Below are positions 18,435-26,468 of a stretch of DNA of 53,604 nt, piece after piece. The stretch is from Burkholderiales bacterium 70-64. GTDB taxonomy: Bacteria > Pseudomonadota > Gammaproteobacteria > Burkholderiales > Burkholderiaceae_E. Position 1 is the stretch's first letter. Every line of letters starts with the position of its first letter. Below the pieces are notes generated by a model. It ran no database searches and was not told the DNA's origin. It was given only the letters and a program-made list of their open reading frames with translations. A program made the translations under genes and the position numbers. The stretch is taken from NCBI GenBank assembly GCA_001898645.1, contig MKUQ01000050.1:34139-87742 (forward strand), given 5' to 3'.

Positions 18435-21068
18435 GTGAGGAGCGCAGCCTGGTTCGCGCCGACGCGCGAGGCGATCCTCGAGTGCCTGCGCGCGGCGGGC
18501 GTGCCGATGACGCCGGCCGAGCTGGCCGAGCGCCTGGGCGTGCCCTCGACGCACATCGAGAACCTCGGCCGGCGCCTGCAGGCCATGGAGCGCGACGGCC
18601 AGCTGCTGCCCAACCGCAAGGGCGTGCTGCTGCTGGCCAGCAAGCTCGACCTCACCGCCGGCCGCGTGCAGGGCCATCGCGACGGGTTCGGCTTCCTCAT
18701 TCCCGACGCCGGCGGCCCCGACGTGTTTTTGTCGCCGCGCGAGATGCAGAAGGTGATGCACGGCGACCGCGTGCTGGTCAAGTGCACCGGCTACGACTCG
18801 CGCGGCCGGCCCGAGGGCCGCATCGTCGAGGTCACCGAGCGCGCCCATCGCCGCCTGGTCGGGCGCTTCCTGAACGAGCGCGGCGTGCACATCGTGGTGC
18901 CGGAAGACCAGCGCATCAAGCACGACATCCTGATCCCGCCGGGCGACACGCAGCGCGCGCAGCAGGGGCAGGTGGTGAGCGTGGAGATCGTCGAGCCGCC
19001 CAGCGGGCAGGGGCCGCCGATCGGGCGCGTGGTCGAGGTGCTCGGCGAGATCGGCGACCCGGGCATGGAGATCGAGATCGCGGTGCGCAAGTTCGACGTG
19101 CCGCACCGTTTCGGCGAAGCGGCCGCCGCGCTGGCCGCGAAGCTGCCGGGCGCGGTGCGCCGCGCCGATCTCGCCGGCCGCGTCGACCTGCGCGACGTGC
19201 CGCTGGTGACCATCGACGGCGAGGACGCGCGCGACTTCGACGACGCGGTCTACTGCGAGCCGATCGATGCCGTGGCCACGCGCGGCGAGTCGATCGGGGC
19301 ACGCGAGGCCGATGCGCACGACGAAGCCGGGGCCGGCGCGGGCGAGGCCGGCGCCGCCGGCGGAACGGGCGCGGGCGGCGCACGCACGCGCCGGGCGCAC
19401 GGCTTCCGGCTGATCGTCGCGATCGCCGACGTCTCGCACTACGTGAAGCCGGACGACGCGCTGGATCGCGAGGCGCTCGAGCGCAGCACCTCGGTGTACT
19501 TTCCACGCCGCGTCATCCCGATGCTGCCCGAGAAGCTCTCCAACGGGCTGTGCTCGCTCAACCCGCAGGTCGACCGGCTGGTGCTGGTGTGCGACATGGT
19601 GATCGGCCCGCGCGGCCACATCCGTGCCTACCAGTTCTACGAGGCGGTGATGCACTCCGCGGCGCGGCTCACCTACGACGAGGTGTGGTCGATGCTCTCG
19701 GGCGGGGCGGCACCGGCGCTGCCCGCGCCGCGCGCCGCGCTGCTGCCGCACCTGCGCAACCTGCACGAGCTGTACCGCGCGCTGGCGGCGGCGCGCCAGG
19801 CGCGCGGCGCGATCGATTTCGAGACGGTGGAGACGAAGATCGTGTGCGACCCGGCAGGGCGCATCGAGCGCATCGTGCCCAGCCAGCGCAACGACGCGCA
19901 CCGGCTGATCGAGGAGTGCATGCTGGCGGCCAACGTGTGCACCGCCGATTTCATGCGCCGCAGCCGCCATCCCGGCCTGTATCGCGTGCACGAGGGCCCG
20001 ACGTCGCAGCGGCTGCAGGCCTTGCGCGAATTCCTGCGCACCGTCGGGCTGTCGCTCGGCGGAGGCGAGGACCCCACGCCGCGCGACTACGCCGCGCTGG
20101 CGGCGCAGGTGCGCGCGCGCCCCGACGCGGAGCTGCTGCAGACGATGCTGCTGCGCTCGATGCAGCAGGCGGTCTACTCACCCGACAACAGCGGGCACTT
20201 CGGGCTGGCCTATGGCGCCTACGCGCACTTCACCTCGCCCATCCGCCGCTATCCCGACCTGCTCACCCACCGCGTGATCAAGGCGCTGCTGGGCGGCGCG
20301 CGCTTCGTGCCGAAGTTCGGCGGAGAGGCCACCGCCCCGACGCCCGAGAGCGAGCACGAAACCTGGCAGATGCTCGGCGTGGTGTGCTCCAACAACGAGC
20401 GGCGTGCCGACGAGGCGTCGCGCGACGTCGAGGCGTGGCTCAAGTGCATGTACGTGCGCGAGCGCGTGGGCGAGCAGTTCGCCGGCCGCATCACCGGCGT
20501 CGCGCCGTTCGGGGTGTTCGTGACGCTCAACGAACTCTATGTCGAGGGGCTGGTGCACGTGTCCGAGCTCGGCAGCGAGTACTTCCAGTTCAACGAGACC
20601 ACCCACGAGTTGCGCGGCGAGCGTACCGGCCGGCGCTTCCGGCTCACCGACGAGCTCGACGTGCAGGTGTCGCGCGTCGATCTCGAGGCTCGGCGCATCG
20701 AGTTCAGACTGGTCGAGCGGGTCGATTTCCGCGCCTTGAAGCGCATGCGCCAGCGCGAGGCGGACGACGAGGCGGCACGCGGCCAGGCACGCGCCGCCGC
20801 CTCGCCGCACGCTTCCTCCGCTCTGCCCGAGGCCGGCGGCGCGCCGCGCGCTGCCGCGGCACGCGGCGCGGAGGCGAAGCCGGCTCCCGGCAGGGCGGCC
20901 TCGAAGACCGGTGGTGCGCGGTCCGCGACGGGACCGGCCGCGGAGCGCAAGACGCGCAAGGCAGCCAAGCCCATGAGCGAGGCGGCGCGCCGCGCGCGTG
21001 CCGAGCGTCTGGCGGCCAAGCGCGGCCCGACCGCCTCGGCCGCGCCGCGGCGCAAGCGGCGCGGGTGA
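18435..21068 (+). CDS. rnr: Ribonuclease R
   Basis: 877 residues. The order is: N-terminal winged helix (PMTPAELAERLGVPSTHIEN), cold-shock domains, RNB catalytic domain with the metal-binding aspartates (DGEDARDFDDAVYCE, about residue 265), S1 domain (FAGRITGVAPFGVFVTLNEL, about residue 680) and a Lys/Ala/Arg-rich tail of about 100 residues. It is a processive 3'-5' exonuclease that degrades structured RNA. An Ala/Gly-rich insertion (about residues 279-322) lies inside the RNB domain between DDAVYCEP and GFRLIVAIADVSHYV. The start is GTG at 18435; no in-frame ATG precedes the winged helix. tRNA-Leu lies divergently upstream. Confidence 0.95.
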   Translation: MRSAAWFAPTREAILECLRAAGVPMTPAELAERLGVPSTHIENLGRRLQAMERDGQLLPNRKGVLLLASKLDLTAGRVQGHRDGFGFLIPDAGGPDVFLSPREMQKVMHGDRVLVKCTGYDSRGRPEGRIVEVTERAHRRLVGRFLNERGVHIVVPEDQRIKHDILIPPGDTQRAQQGQVVSVEIVEPPSGQGPPIGRVVEVLGEIGDPGMEIEIAVRKFDVPHRFGEAAAALAAKLPGAVRRADLAGRVDLRDVPLVTIDGEDARDFDDAVYCEPIDAVATRGESIGAREADAHDEAGAGAGEAGAAGGTGAGGARTRRAHGFRLIVAIADVSHYVKPDDALDREALERSTSVYFPRRVIPMLPEKLSNGLCSLNPQVDRLVLVCDMVIGPRGHIRAYQFYEAVMHSAARLTYDEVWSMLSGGAAPALPAPRAALLPHLRNLHELYRALAAARQARGAIDFETVETKIVCDPAGRIERIVPSQRNDAHRLIEECMLAANVCTADFMRRSRHPGLYRVHEGPTSQRLQALREFLRTVGLSLGGGEDPTPRDYAALAAQVRARPDAELLQTMLLRSMQQAVYSPDNSGHFGLAYGAYAHFTSPIRRYPDLLTHRVIKALLGGARFVPKFGGEATAPTPESEHETWQMLGVVCSNNERRADEASRDVEAWLKCMYVRERVGEQFAGRITGVAPFGVFVTLNELYVEGLVHVSELGSEYFQFNETTHELRGERTGRRFRLTDELDVQVSRVDLEARRIEFRLVERVDFRALKRMRQREADDEAARGQARAAASPHASSALPEAGGAPRAAAARGAEAKPAPGRAASKTGGARSATGPAAERKTRKAAKPMSEAARRARAERLAAKRGPTASAAPRRKRRG

Positions 21069-21167
21069 GGCGATACGGTTAGTGCGGGACGATCGAAGCG
21101 GCATGGTCGCGGCGGCGCGCTTTGAGCGTTGCGGCCGAGCCGGGACGGTAGCAACGGAGGAAGGCAT

Positions 21168-21896
21168 TTGCTGATCCACGGCTTTCACGCGGTGATGGCG
21201 CGACTGCGGCGCGCGCCCGAGAGCGTCGGCGAGCTCTACATCGACGACGGGCGCGACGATGCGCGCGTGCGCGAGCTGGTCGGGCTGGCCCGGGAGCGCG
21301 GGGTGCGGCCGCATTTCGTGCCCGCCGCGCGCATCGCCAGGCTGTGCCCGGGCAGGCGCCATCAGGGCGTGGTGGCGATGGTCGAGGCCACTGCGCCCAC
21401 GCTCACGCTCGAGGCGCTGCTCGATGCGGCGAGCACGCCGCTCACCCTGCTGCTGCTCGACGGCGTGACCGATCCGCGCAACCTCGGCGCATGCCTGCGC
21501 GTGGCCGACGGCGCCGGTGCGGCGGCGGTGATCGCCCCCAAGGACCACGCCTGCGCGCTCACCGAGGTCGCGATGCAGACCGCCAGCGGCGCGGCCGAGA
21601 GCGTCCCCTACATCATGGTGACCAACCTCGCGCGCGCCATGGACGCGATCGCCGAGCGCGACATCCGGCTGATCGGCACCGACGACGCGGCGCCGGACGC
21701 GCTCTACGAGGCGCCTCTTCCTGCCTCGGTGGGCTGGGTGCTGGGGGCCGAGGGCCGCGGCATGCGCAGGCTCACGCGCGAGCGCTGCGATGCGCTGGTG
21801 CGCATCCCGATGGCCGGGCGGGTGGCCAGCCTGAACGTGTCGGTCGCCGCCGGGGTCGTGCTGTACGAGACGCTGCGCCGGCGCCTTTATCCGTGA
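21168..21896 (+). CDS. rlmB: 23S rRNA (guanosine-2'-O)-methyltransferase RlmB
   Basis: 242 residues, a SPOUT methyltransferase that modifies G2251 in the peptidyl-transferase P loop. Substrate-binding N-terminal domain (LIHGFHAVMARLR), then the knotted SAM-binding motifs LDGVTDPRNLGA, LGAEGRGMRRLT and PMAGRVASLNVSVAAGV. The start appears to be TTG at 21168: GGAGG lies 7 nt upstream and the next residues LLIHGFHAV match the family start. An upstream TTG at 21129 has no such support. The 3' end overlaps the convergent nuclease gene by 125 bp. Confidence 0.95.
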   Translation: MLIHGFHAVMARLRRAPESVGELYIDDGRDDARVRELVGLARERGVRPHFVPAARIARLCPGRRHQGVVAMVEATAPTLTLEALLDAASTPLTLLLLDGVTDPRNLGACLRVADGAGAAAVIAPKDHACALTEVAMQTASGAAESVPYIMVTNLARAMDAIAERDIRLIGTDDAAPDALYEAPLPASVGWVLGAEGRGMRRLTRERCDALVRIPMAGRVASLNVSVAAGVVLYETLRRRLYP

Positions 21897-22515
21897 CGCC
21901 GCGCATGCGCGCCCGGTGCTCCCAGGGCGGCAGCGGCGCCTCGTCGCGCCACAGCCCGATGCGCTGCAGCCGCGCCTGCCGCTCGGCTCGCGCGTAGCGC
22001 CGCGCCACGCGCGACGGAAGATCGGTGTCGTAGCGCGCGAAATGCCACGCCAGCCCGGCTCGCAGCTGGGCCATGCCGGCGTCGCGGCTGGCCACGAACA
22101 CCCGGCCCACCGTCCGTCCGTAGAGGTCGACCTTCAGCGGCTCGATGCGCACGTCGCGCCCGTGCAGCAGCGCCTGCAAGGCACGACGCGACGCGTCGGC
22201 ATGGGGCTGTGCGCGCTCCGGCGCATCGATGCCGGCGAGCCGCACGCCGTACGGCCGCTGCCCGGCGCCGCGCACCAGCAGGGAATCGCCGTCGTAGACC
22301 TGCAGCACGCGCGCCTCGAGGAGGGCCGGCGCCTCCTTCGGCGTTGCGGCGTGCACGGCCGCGGGCGGTGCAGCGCGCACATCGGCGGCCTCGGCCGGTA
22401 GCGTCAGGGTGAGCGCGGCGCTCCAGCTCGCCGCGAGGACCGCGCCCGCGAGCCGGCTGGCGAGGCGGGCGGCCAGGCTGGGAGCGAGGCGGGAGGCGGT
22501 ATGGGCGAGGGTCAA
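21772..22515 (-). CDS. Exported thermonuclease-like (SNase) protein
   Basis: About 247 residues. A long Ala-rich signal region (residues 1-45) is followed by one staphylococcal-nuclease domain: VYDGDSLLV, the catalytic VRLAGIDAPER pair (Arg and Glu) and DLYGRTVGRV with the second Arg. It probably acts in the periplasm or outside the cell on DNA or RNA. The inferred start is TTG at 22515, overlapping the TGA of the upstream gene as TTGA; a start at 22590 is also open. The last 40 or so residues are basic and lie antisense to the rlmB 3' end, so the true C-terminus may add little to function. Confidence 0.78.
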   Translation of the reverse strand: MTLAHTASRLAPSLAARLASRLAGAVLAASWSAALTLTLPAEAADVRAAPPAAVHAATPKEAPALLEARVLQVYDGDSLLVRGAGQRPYGVRLAGIDAPERAQPHADASRRALQALLHGRDVRIEPLKVDLYGRTVGRVFVASRDAGMAQLRAGLAWHFARYDTDLPSRVARRYARAERQARLQRIGLWRDEAPLPPWEHRARMRGVTDKGAGAASRTARPRRRPTRSGWPPARPSGCAPAHRSARA

Positions 22516-22871
22516 GACGGGCCGCCGCGGGCGGTGCGCAGGGCCCGCCACAGCGTCAACAGGACGGATGCGCCCGCAGCCAGGCGCCATCCCGTGCGTA
22601 CGCGGCCGAGCAGGCGCCTGCCGCGGCCGCCGGCGAGCAGGCCGGTGGCCGAGAGGGTCGCCAACCCGAGCGCGACCGGATGCCGGCGTAGCCGGCGCAG
22701 GCGCGCCAGGGCCGCGTCGACAGCGGACAGGGTCGGCTCGATGCGCTGCCAGTCGGCCTCGAGCGTATCGCGCTGGTGCGTGCTGCGCAGCCGCAGGCGT
22801 GCCTGTCGCTGCGCAGCGCTCTCGGGTGCCGGGGCGGAACGGGCCGCTTGCGTCATGGCGGATTCGTTCAC
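22512..22871 (-). CDS. YqjK-like small protein
   Basis: 119 residues. A charged helical N-terminus (RQARLRLRSTHQRDTLEADW) is followed by a weakly hydrophobic, basic C-terminal half. The sequence alone is not distinctive, but the position right after YqjD- and YqjE-like genes matches the enterobacterial yqjD-yqjE-yqjK order. Its function is unknown. The stop overlaps the TTG start inferred for the nuclease gene. Confidence 0.6.
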   Translation of the reverse strand: MNESAMTQAARSAPAPESAAQRQARLRLRSTHQRDTLEADWQRIEPTLSAVDAALARLRRLRRHPVALGLATLSATGLLAGGRGRRLLGRVRTGWRLAAGASVLLTLWRALRTARGGPS

Positions 22872-22877
22872 ACCTTC

Positions 22878-23258
22878 TCAGCGCCGCAGGCGCGAAAGAT
22901 CGTGCTGCAGCTCGGCGATGGTCGCCTCGAAGGGCTTCGGGCTGTCGCGCATGCGACGGCGCGCGACGAGCAGGCAGGCGATGCCGGCCGCTGCGTACAC
23001 CAGCGTGACGCCGGCGATCGCGGCGAGCCGGTACGTCTCCCAGAAGATCACGATGACGAAGGCCGAGCCGAAGATCAGGGCGAGCGCCAGCAGCAGCAGG
23101 CCCGCCAGGGCCAGCAGGGCGGCGCTGCGCAGTCGCTCGAGCTGCAGCTCGATGTCCGAGCCGGCGAGCTCGATGCGCGTAGCGACGATCTCGATCAGCC
23201 CCGCCAGCACGGCCTGCACTCGTGCCGCCAGGCCGGCGGGTTCGTCCGGCGGGCTCAT
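22878..23258 (-). CDS. YqjE/phage-holin-superfamily membrane protein
   Basis: 126 residues. An amphipathic N-terminus (VLAGLIEIVATRIELAGSD) is followed by two transmembrane helices (LLALAGLLLLALALIFGSAF and AAIAGVTLVYAAAGIACLLV) and a charged tail. This is the YqjE family, classed with holins only by topology. With the ElaB/YqjD-type gene upstream it forms the conserved membrane pair; a role in envelope stress or ribosome tethering is known only for YqjD. Confidence 0.8.
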   Translation of the reverse strand: MSPPDEPAGLAARVQAVLAGLIEIVATRIELAGSDIELQLERLRSAALLALAGLLLLALALIFGSAFVIVIFWETYRLAAIAGVTLVYAAAGIACLLVARRRMRDSPKPFEATIAELQHDLSRLRR

Positions 23259-23283
23259 CGCGAGCGCTGCGCGGCTGCGGCGC

Positions 23284-23601
23284 TCAGCGCCTGCCGATCA
23301 GCAGCCCGATCAGCAGCCCGGCGCCGGCGGCGACGCCGATCGCGCTCCATGGATGGTCGTGGACGTACTCGTCGGTCTCGCGGGCATGCCGGCGTGCACG
23401 CGCGACCAGGGCCTGCTCCGCGTCGGCGAGCTCCGCCTTGGCGACGCTCACGCTGCGCTCGAGGCGCTCGCGCGCGGCACCGAGATATTCGCCGCCCTGC
23501 TTGGCAGCGGCCTTGAGCACGTCTTCGGCATCGCCGACCAGCGTGCGCATCTCCTCGGCCAGCTTCTGTCGTGATGCCTCGATGCGTTCGATCGAATCCA
23601 T
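23284..23601 (-). CDS. YqjD/ElaB-family (DUF883) membrane-anchored protein
   Basis: 105 residues. A long amphipathic helix (residues about 1-80) precedes one C-terminal transmembrane helix (SAIGVAAGAGLLIGLLIGRR), preceded by the family signature YVHDHPW. E. coli YqjD binds 70S ribosomes and tethers them to the inner membrane in stationary phase. Start ATG at 23601. It leads a leftward group with YqjE-like and YqjK-like genes and the nuclease, with very small gaps. Confidence 0.87.
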   Translation of the reverse strand: MDSIERIEASRQKLAEEMRTLVGDAEDVLKAAAKQGGEYLGAARERLERSVSVAKAELADAEQALVARARRHARETDEYVHDHPWSAIGVAAGAGLLIGLLIGRR

Positions 23602-23639
23602 GTGTCGTTCTCCCTGCGGTTCCGGAACGGGGGAAGCCA

Positions 23640-24083
23640 TCAGCGAAACACGAGCACCGGGATGCTCGAGTGCGTCAGGACCTTGTTGGTCTCGCTGCCG
23701 AGCACCAGGGCGCTCAGGCCGCGTCGGCCGTGCGAAGCCATGAAGATCAGGTCGCAGCCCTTCTCGCGGGCCACGTCGATGATCGCGCGATAGGGCTGGG
23801 TGTGCCGGACCGACATCGTCTCGCACTGCACGCCGGCGGCCTGCGCCGCCTGGCTGGCCGCGCCCAGGACGGTGGCGGCCGTCTCCTCGGTGGCCTTCAT
23901 GAACTCGGCGAACGATGCCTGTCCGGCGGCCGGGAACTCGGCGAACGCCGGCGGGATGTACTCGGGCATCACGTGCAGGGCGAGCACGCGTGCGCCGGTC
24001 TCCTTCGCGAACTGGATCGCCCGCTCCACGGCATCGGTCGAGAGCTTGGAGCCGTCGGTCGGAACCAGCAGGTGCTTGTACAT
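23640..24083 (-). CDS. Universal stress protein, UspA type
   Basis: 147 residues, one Usp domain. MYKHLLVPTDGSKLS is the classical N-terminus and SHGRRGLSALVLGSETNKVL carries the G-x2-G-x9-G(S/T) ATP-binding motif near residues 115-130. Usp proteins support survival in starvation, oxidative or hypoxic conditions. The minus-strand Shine-Dalgarno is a full AAGGAGG (24090-24096), 6 nt from the ATG, suggesting strong translation. Confidence 0.93.
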   Translation of the reverse strand: MYKHLLVPTDGSKLSTDAVERAIQFAKETGARVLALHVMPEYIPPAFAEFPAAGQASFAEFMKATEETAATVLGAASQAAQAAGVQCETMSVRHTQPYRAIIDVAREKGCDLIFMASHGRRGLSALVLGSETNKVLTHSSIPVLVFR

Positions 24084-24143
24084 GCCAGGCCTCCTTGCGC
24101 ACAGTGAAGTGATTTTCGATCGTAGATCCTGACCATGCTTGCG

Positions 24144-25469
24144 TCATTGACGAAGCGCAAGCGCGGCACCGTCCACCCCGAGCTGCACGGCGGCGATCGC
24201 CGCCAGCAGGCCCGCCGCGCTCGCCGCGAAGCCCGGCGCACAGCGGCGCGCGAGAACCTGCCCGCCCACCGAACCCACCAACGCGAACTTCAGCATGATA
24301 TTGGCACAGAGTGCCACCGCAATGGCAATCACGACCTGCGCCGCGGGGATGCTGCCGACCGTGTGCAGGCGCAGGCCGGTGAGCGTGACCGCGTCGACGT
24401 CGCTCAGGCCGGACACGAAGGCGATGACGTACAGACCGGTGCTGCCCAGGCGATGCGTGAGCTCGGCCGCCAGCAGCAGCACCAGCGCATAGAAGGCGCC
24501 GAAGGAGAGGGCGGTACGCAGCTCGGCCGGATTGCGCACCTGCAGCGCGGCCGCGGGCGATTCCTGCGGCAGGCGGCGCAGCGCCAGCAGACCGGCGAGC
24601 GCCATCGGAACGAAGCCCGCGGCCAGCACCGCGCCGAGCAGGCCGAGCAGCGGCGGCGCGAGTGCGGCCGCGAGCACGGCGATGCGCACGAACACGACCG
24701 CCCCGGCGATCAGCACGATCGCCGGGGCGGTGCCGGCCTGGCCGGGTTCCTCGCGGGCGCGGCGCGCATAGGTGAGCGTGGTCGCGGTCGAGGAGACCAG
24801 GCCCCCGAACAGGCCGATCAGCAGCAGGCCGCGCGAGCCGGCGATGCGCAGCGCCAGGTAGCCCGCCAGGCTGACGCCGGAGATCAGCACCACCATCATC
24901 CAGATCTGTGACGGGTTGAGCGCCTCGTGCGGGCCGTAGCCGCGGTCGGGCAGCACCGGCAGCACCACCAGGCTGAGCGCGCCGAACTGGAGGATGGACA
25001 GCATGTCGCGCCGCGTCACGCGCGCGCTCATGCCCTCGAGCTCGGGCTTGAAGTGGAGCAGGGCGGTGACCCCCACGGCGAGCGAAGCGGCCAGGGCGGT
25101 GAGCTCGTACCAGACCATCATGCCGAGCGCGAAGCACACCAACAGGGCCACGGTGGTGGTGGTGCCGGGGTCGGCCTCGGTGCCCCGGCGCTCGCTGTTG
25201 CGATACTGCGCGGCGATCGACATGGCCCCCAGCATCACCAGGGCAGCCGCGGGCAGCCACACGGCGCGCGCCGCCTCGGCCAGCATCGCACAGGCGGTGC
25301 CGAGCAGCGCCGTGAGCGCGAAGGTGCGCAGGCCGGAGCTCGCCTCGGCATGGCGCTCGCGCTCGAGCCCGATCAGCAGCCCGATGGCGATGCTGGTCGC
25401 GAAGATCTTCAGCAGCTCGAGCTCGGTCGCTTCGCCGAGCCGGGTGCCGAGGAGCGCGGAGGAATCCAT
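24144..25469 (-). CDS. MgtC/SapB and DUF4010 membrane protein
   Basis: About 441 residues with at least ten hydrophobic segments. The first about 150 residues are MgtC-like (FATSIAIGLLIGLERERHA, then GLRTFALTALLGT); the rest is the DUF4010 part (IAGSRGLLLIGLFGGLVSSTATTLTYARRA, FVSGLSDVDAVTLT). The family is loosely linked to magnesium limitation and membrane potential, but no substrate has been shown. ATG at 25469 is preferred to the GTG at 25493. The universal stress gene follows after about 60 nt on the same strand. Confidence 0.85.
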   Translation of the reverse strand: MDSSALLGTRLGEATELELLKIFATSIAIGLLIGLERERHAEASSGLRTFALTALLGTACAMLAEAARAVWLPAAALVMLGAMSIAAQYRNSERRGTEADPGTTTTVALLVCFALGMMVWYELTALAASLAVGVTALLHFKPELEGMSARVTRRDMLSILQFGALSLVVLPVLPDRGYGPHEALNPSQIWMMVVLISGVSLAGYLALRIAGSRGLLLIGLFGGLVSSTATTLTYARRAREEPGQAGTAPAIVLIAGAVVFVRIAVLAAALAPPLLGLLGAVLAAGFVPMALAGLLALRRLPQESPAAALQVRNPAELRTALSFGAFYALVLLLAAELTHRLGSTGLYVIAFVSGLSDVDAVTLTGLRLHTVGSIPAAQVVIAIAVALCANIMLKFALVGSVGGQVLARRCAPGFAASAAGLLAAIAAVQLGVDGAALALRQ

Positions 25470-25523
25470 GCTGACGATTATGGCAGGCCGCACGCGACAC
25501 GCCTGCCACCGGCGGACGCCAGG

Positions 25524-25539
25524 CGTTACAAATCGTTAC
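25524..25539. promoter_or_regulatory. CGTTAC direct repeat, candidate regulator site
   Basis: CGTTAC occurs twice at 25524-25529 and 25534-25539, exactly one helical turn apart, in the divergent gap between the MgtC/DUF4010 gene and the Crp/Fnr gene. Tandem half-sites with 10-bp periodicity are typical of OmpR-family response regulators. A gene for such a regulator lies 3 kb away (28630-29349). No classical Fnr box (TTGAT-N4-ATCAA) is visible in this gap. Confidence 0.4.
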
Positions 25540-25653
25540 CGTCCGTAGCCGGACGGCCATCGGCGCGGCGGCCGGGACGGGTACCTTGTCGAAGGTGCCG
25601 GATCGCCGGATCCGCATCGACTCGTTCGAATGCGTTGCCAAGAGGATGCCGAG

Positions 25654-26394
25654 ATGTCGAATCCGTTCATGCGTGCCGTACCCTCCACTCGGATCCACCC
25701 GCAGCGCATGGTCGCCGGGGAATCGCTGACCTCCGACCTGGATACGCTGCTGGCATGCGTTGGCGGCACGCCGCGGCGCATCCGGCGCGGCGAGTTCCTG
25801 TACCGCGTCGGCGCGAGCTTCCATGCGTTGTACGGGATCCGCGCAGGCTCGTTCAAGTCGGTGCTGCTCACCGAGGACGGTCGCGAACAGATCACCGGCT
25901 TCCACATGGCCGGCGAAGTGCTCGGGCTCGAGGGCATCGGCGCCGAGACCTATGCGGGCGACGCGGTCGCGCTCGAAGACGGCGAAGTGATCGAGATCCC
26001 GTTCGCGGAGCTCGATGCGCTCGCCTGCCGCGATCCTGCCCTGCAGCGCGAGCTGTTCCGCATGCTGGCAGGCGAGATCCATCGCGAGCGTTCGCTGATG
26101 CTGCTGCTGGGCTCGATGCGCGCGGAAGAGCGGCTGGCGGCCTTCCTCATCAACCTGTCGCAGCGCATGGCGGCGCGCGGCTTCTCGGCACATCGCTTCA
26201 TGCTGCGCATGACGCGCGAGGAGATCGGCAGCCTGCTCGGCCTGAAGCTCGAGACGGTGAGCCGCATCCTGTCGCGCTTCCAGGTGGAGGGCCTGATCGA
26301 GGTGCGCAATCGCGAGATCGGCATCGTTGCCATGGCGGCGCTGCGCGGGGTGATCGGGCGCACCGACCTGCGGCGCGAACGCGAGGCAGCCTAG
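25654..26394 (+). CDS. Crp/Fnr-family regulator without Fe-S cysteines
   Basis: 246 residues. A cyclic-nucleotide-binding-type beta-roll (FLYRVGASFHALYGIRAGSF, ITGFHMAGEVLGL) is followed by a dimer helix and a winged helix-turn-helix with FNR-type recognition residues (ETVSRILSRFQ, that is E-x-x-S-R). The cluster-ligand cysteines of FNR are absent: there is no C-x2-C-x5-C cluster at the N-terminus. Oxygen sensing by a [4Fe-4S] cluster is therefore unlikely. ATG at 25654 has AGAGGA 7 nt upstream; the ATG at 25630 does not. It is convergent with the kinase gene. Confidence 0.87.
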   Translation: MSNPFMRAVPSTRIHPQRMVAGESLTSDLDTLLACVGGTPRRIRRGEFLYRVGASFHALYGIRAGSFKSVLLTEDGREQITGFHMAGEVLGLEGIGAETYAGDAVALEDGEVIEIPFAELDALACRDPALQRELFRMLAGEIHRERSLMLLLGSMRAEERLAAFLINLSQRMAARGFSAHRFMLRMTREEIGSLLGLKLETVSRILSRFQVEGLIEVRNREIGIVAMAALRGVIGRTDLRREREAA

Positions 26395-26468
26395 GAGGCT
26401 CCTGCGAGGCTGTCGGCGTCGAATCCGGCCCGCGCCGCCGCCAGGTCCTGGGGCGGGAATGCTGGCTG

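Noticed and set aside
23284-26193. A 969-codon open frame on the minus strand
   Set aside because: Only its last 105 codons (23601-23284, DUF883) are real. The rest is antisense or out of frame to the universal stress, MgtC/DUF4010 and Crp/Fnr genes and reads as Ala/Arg-rich noise.
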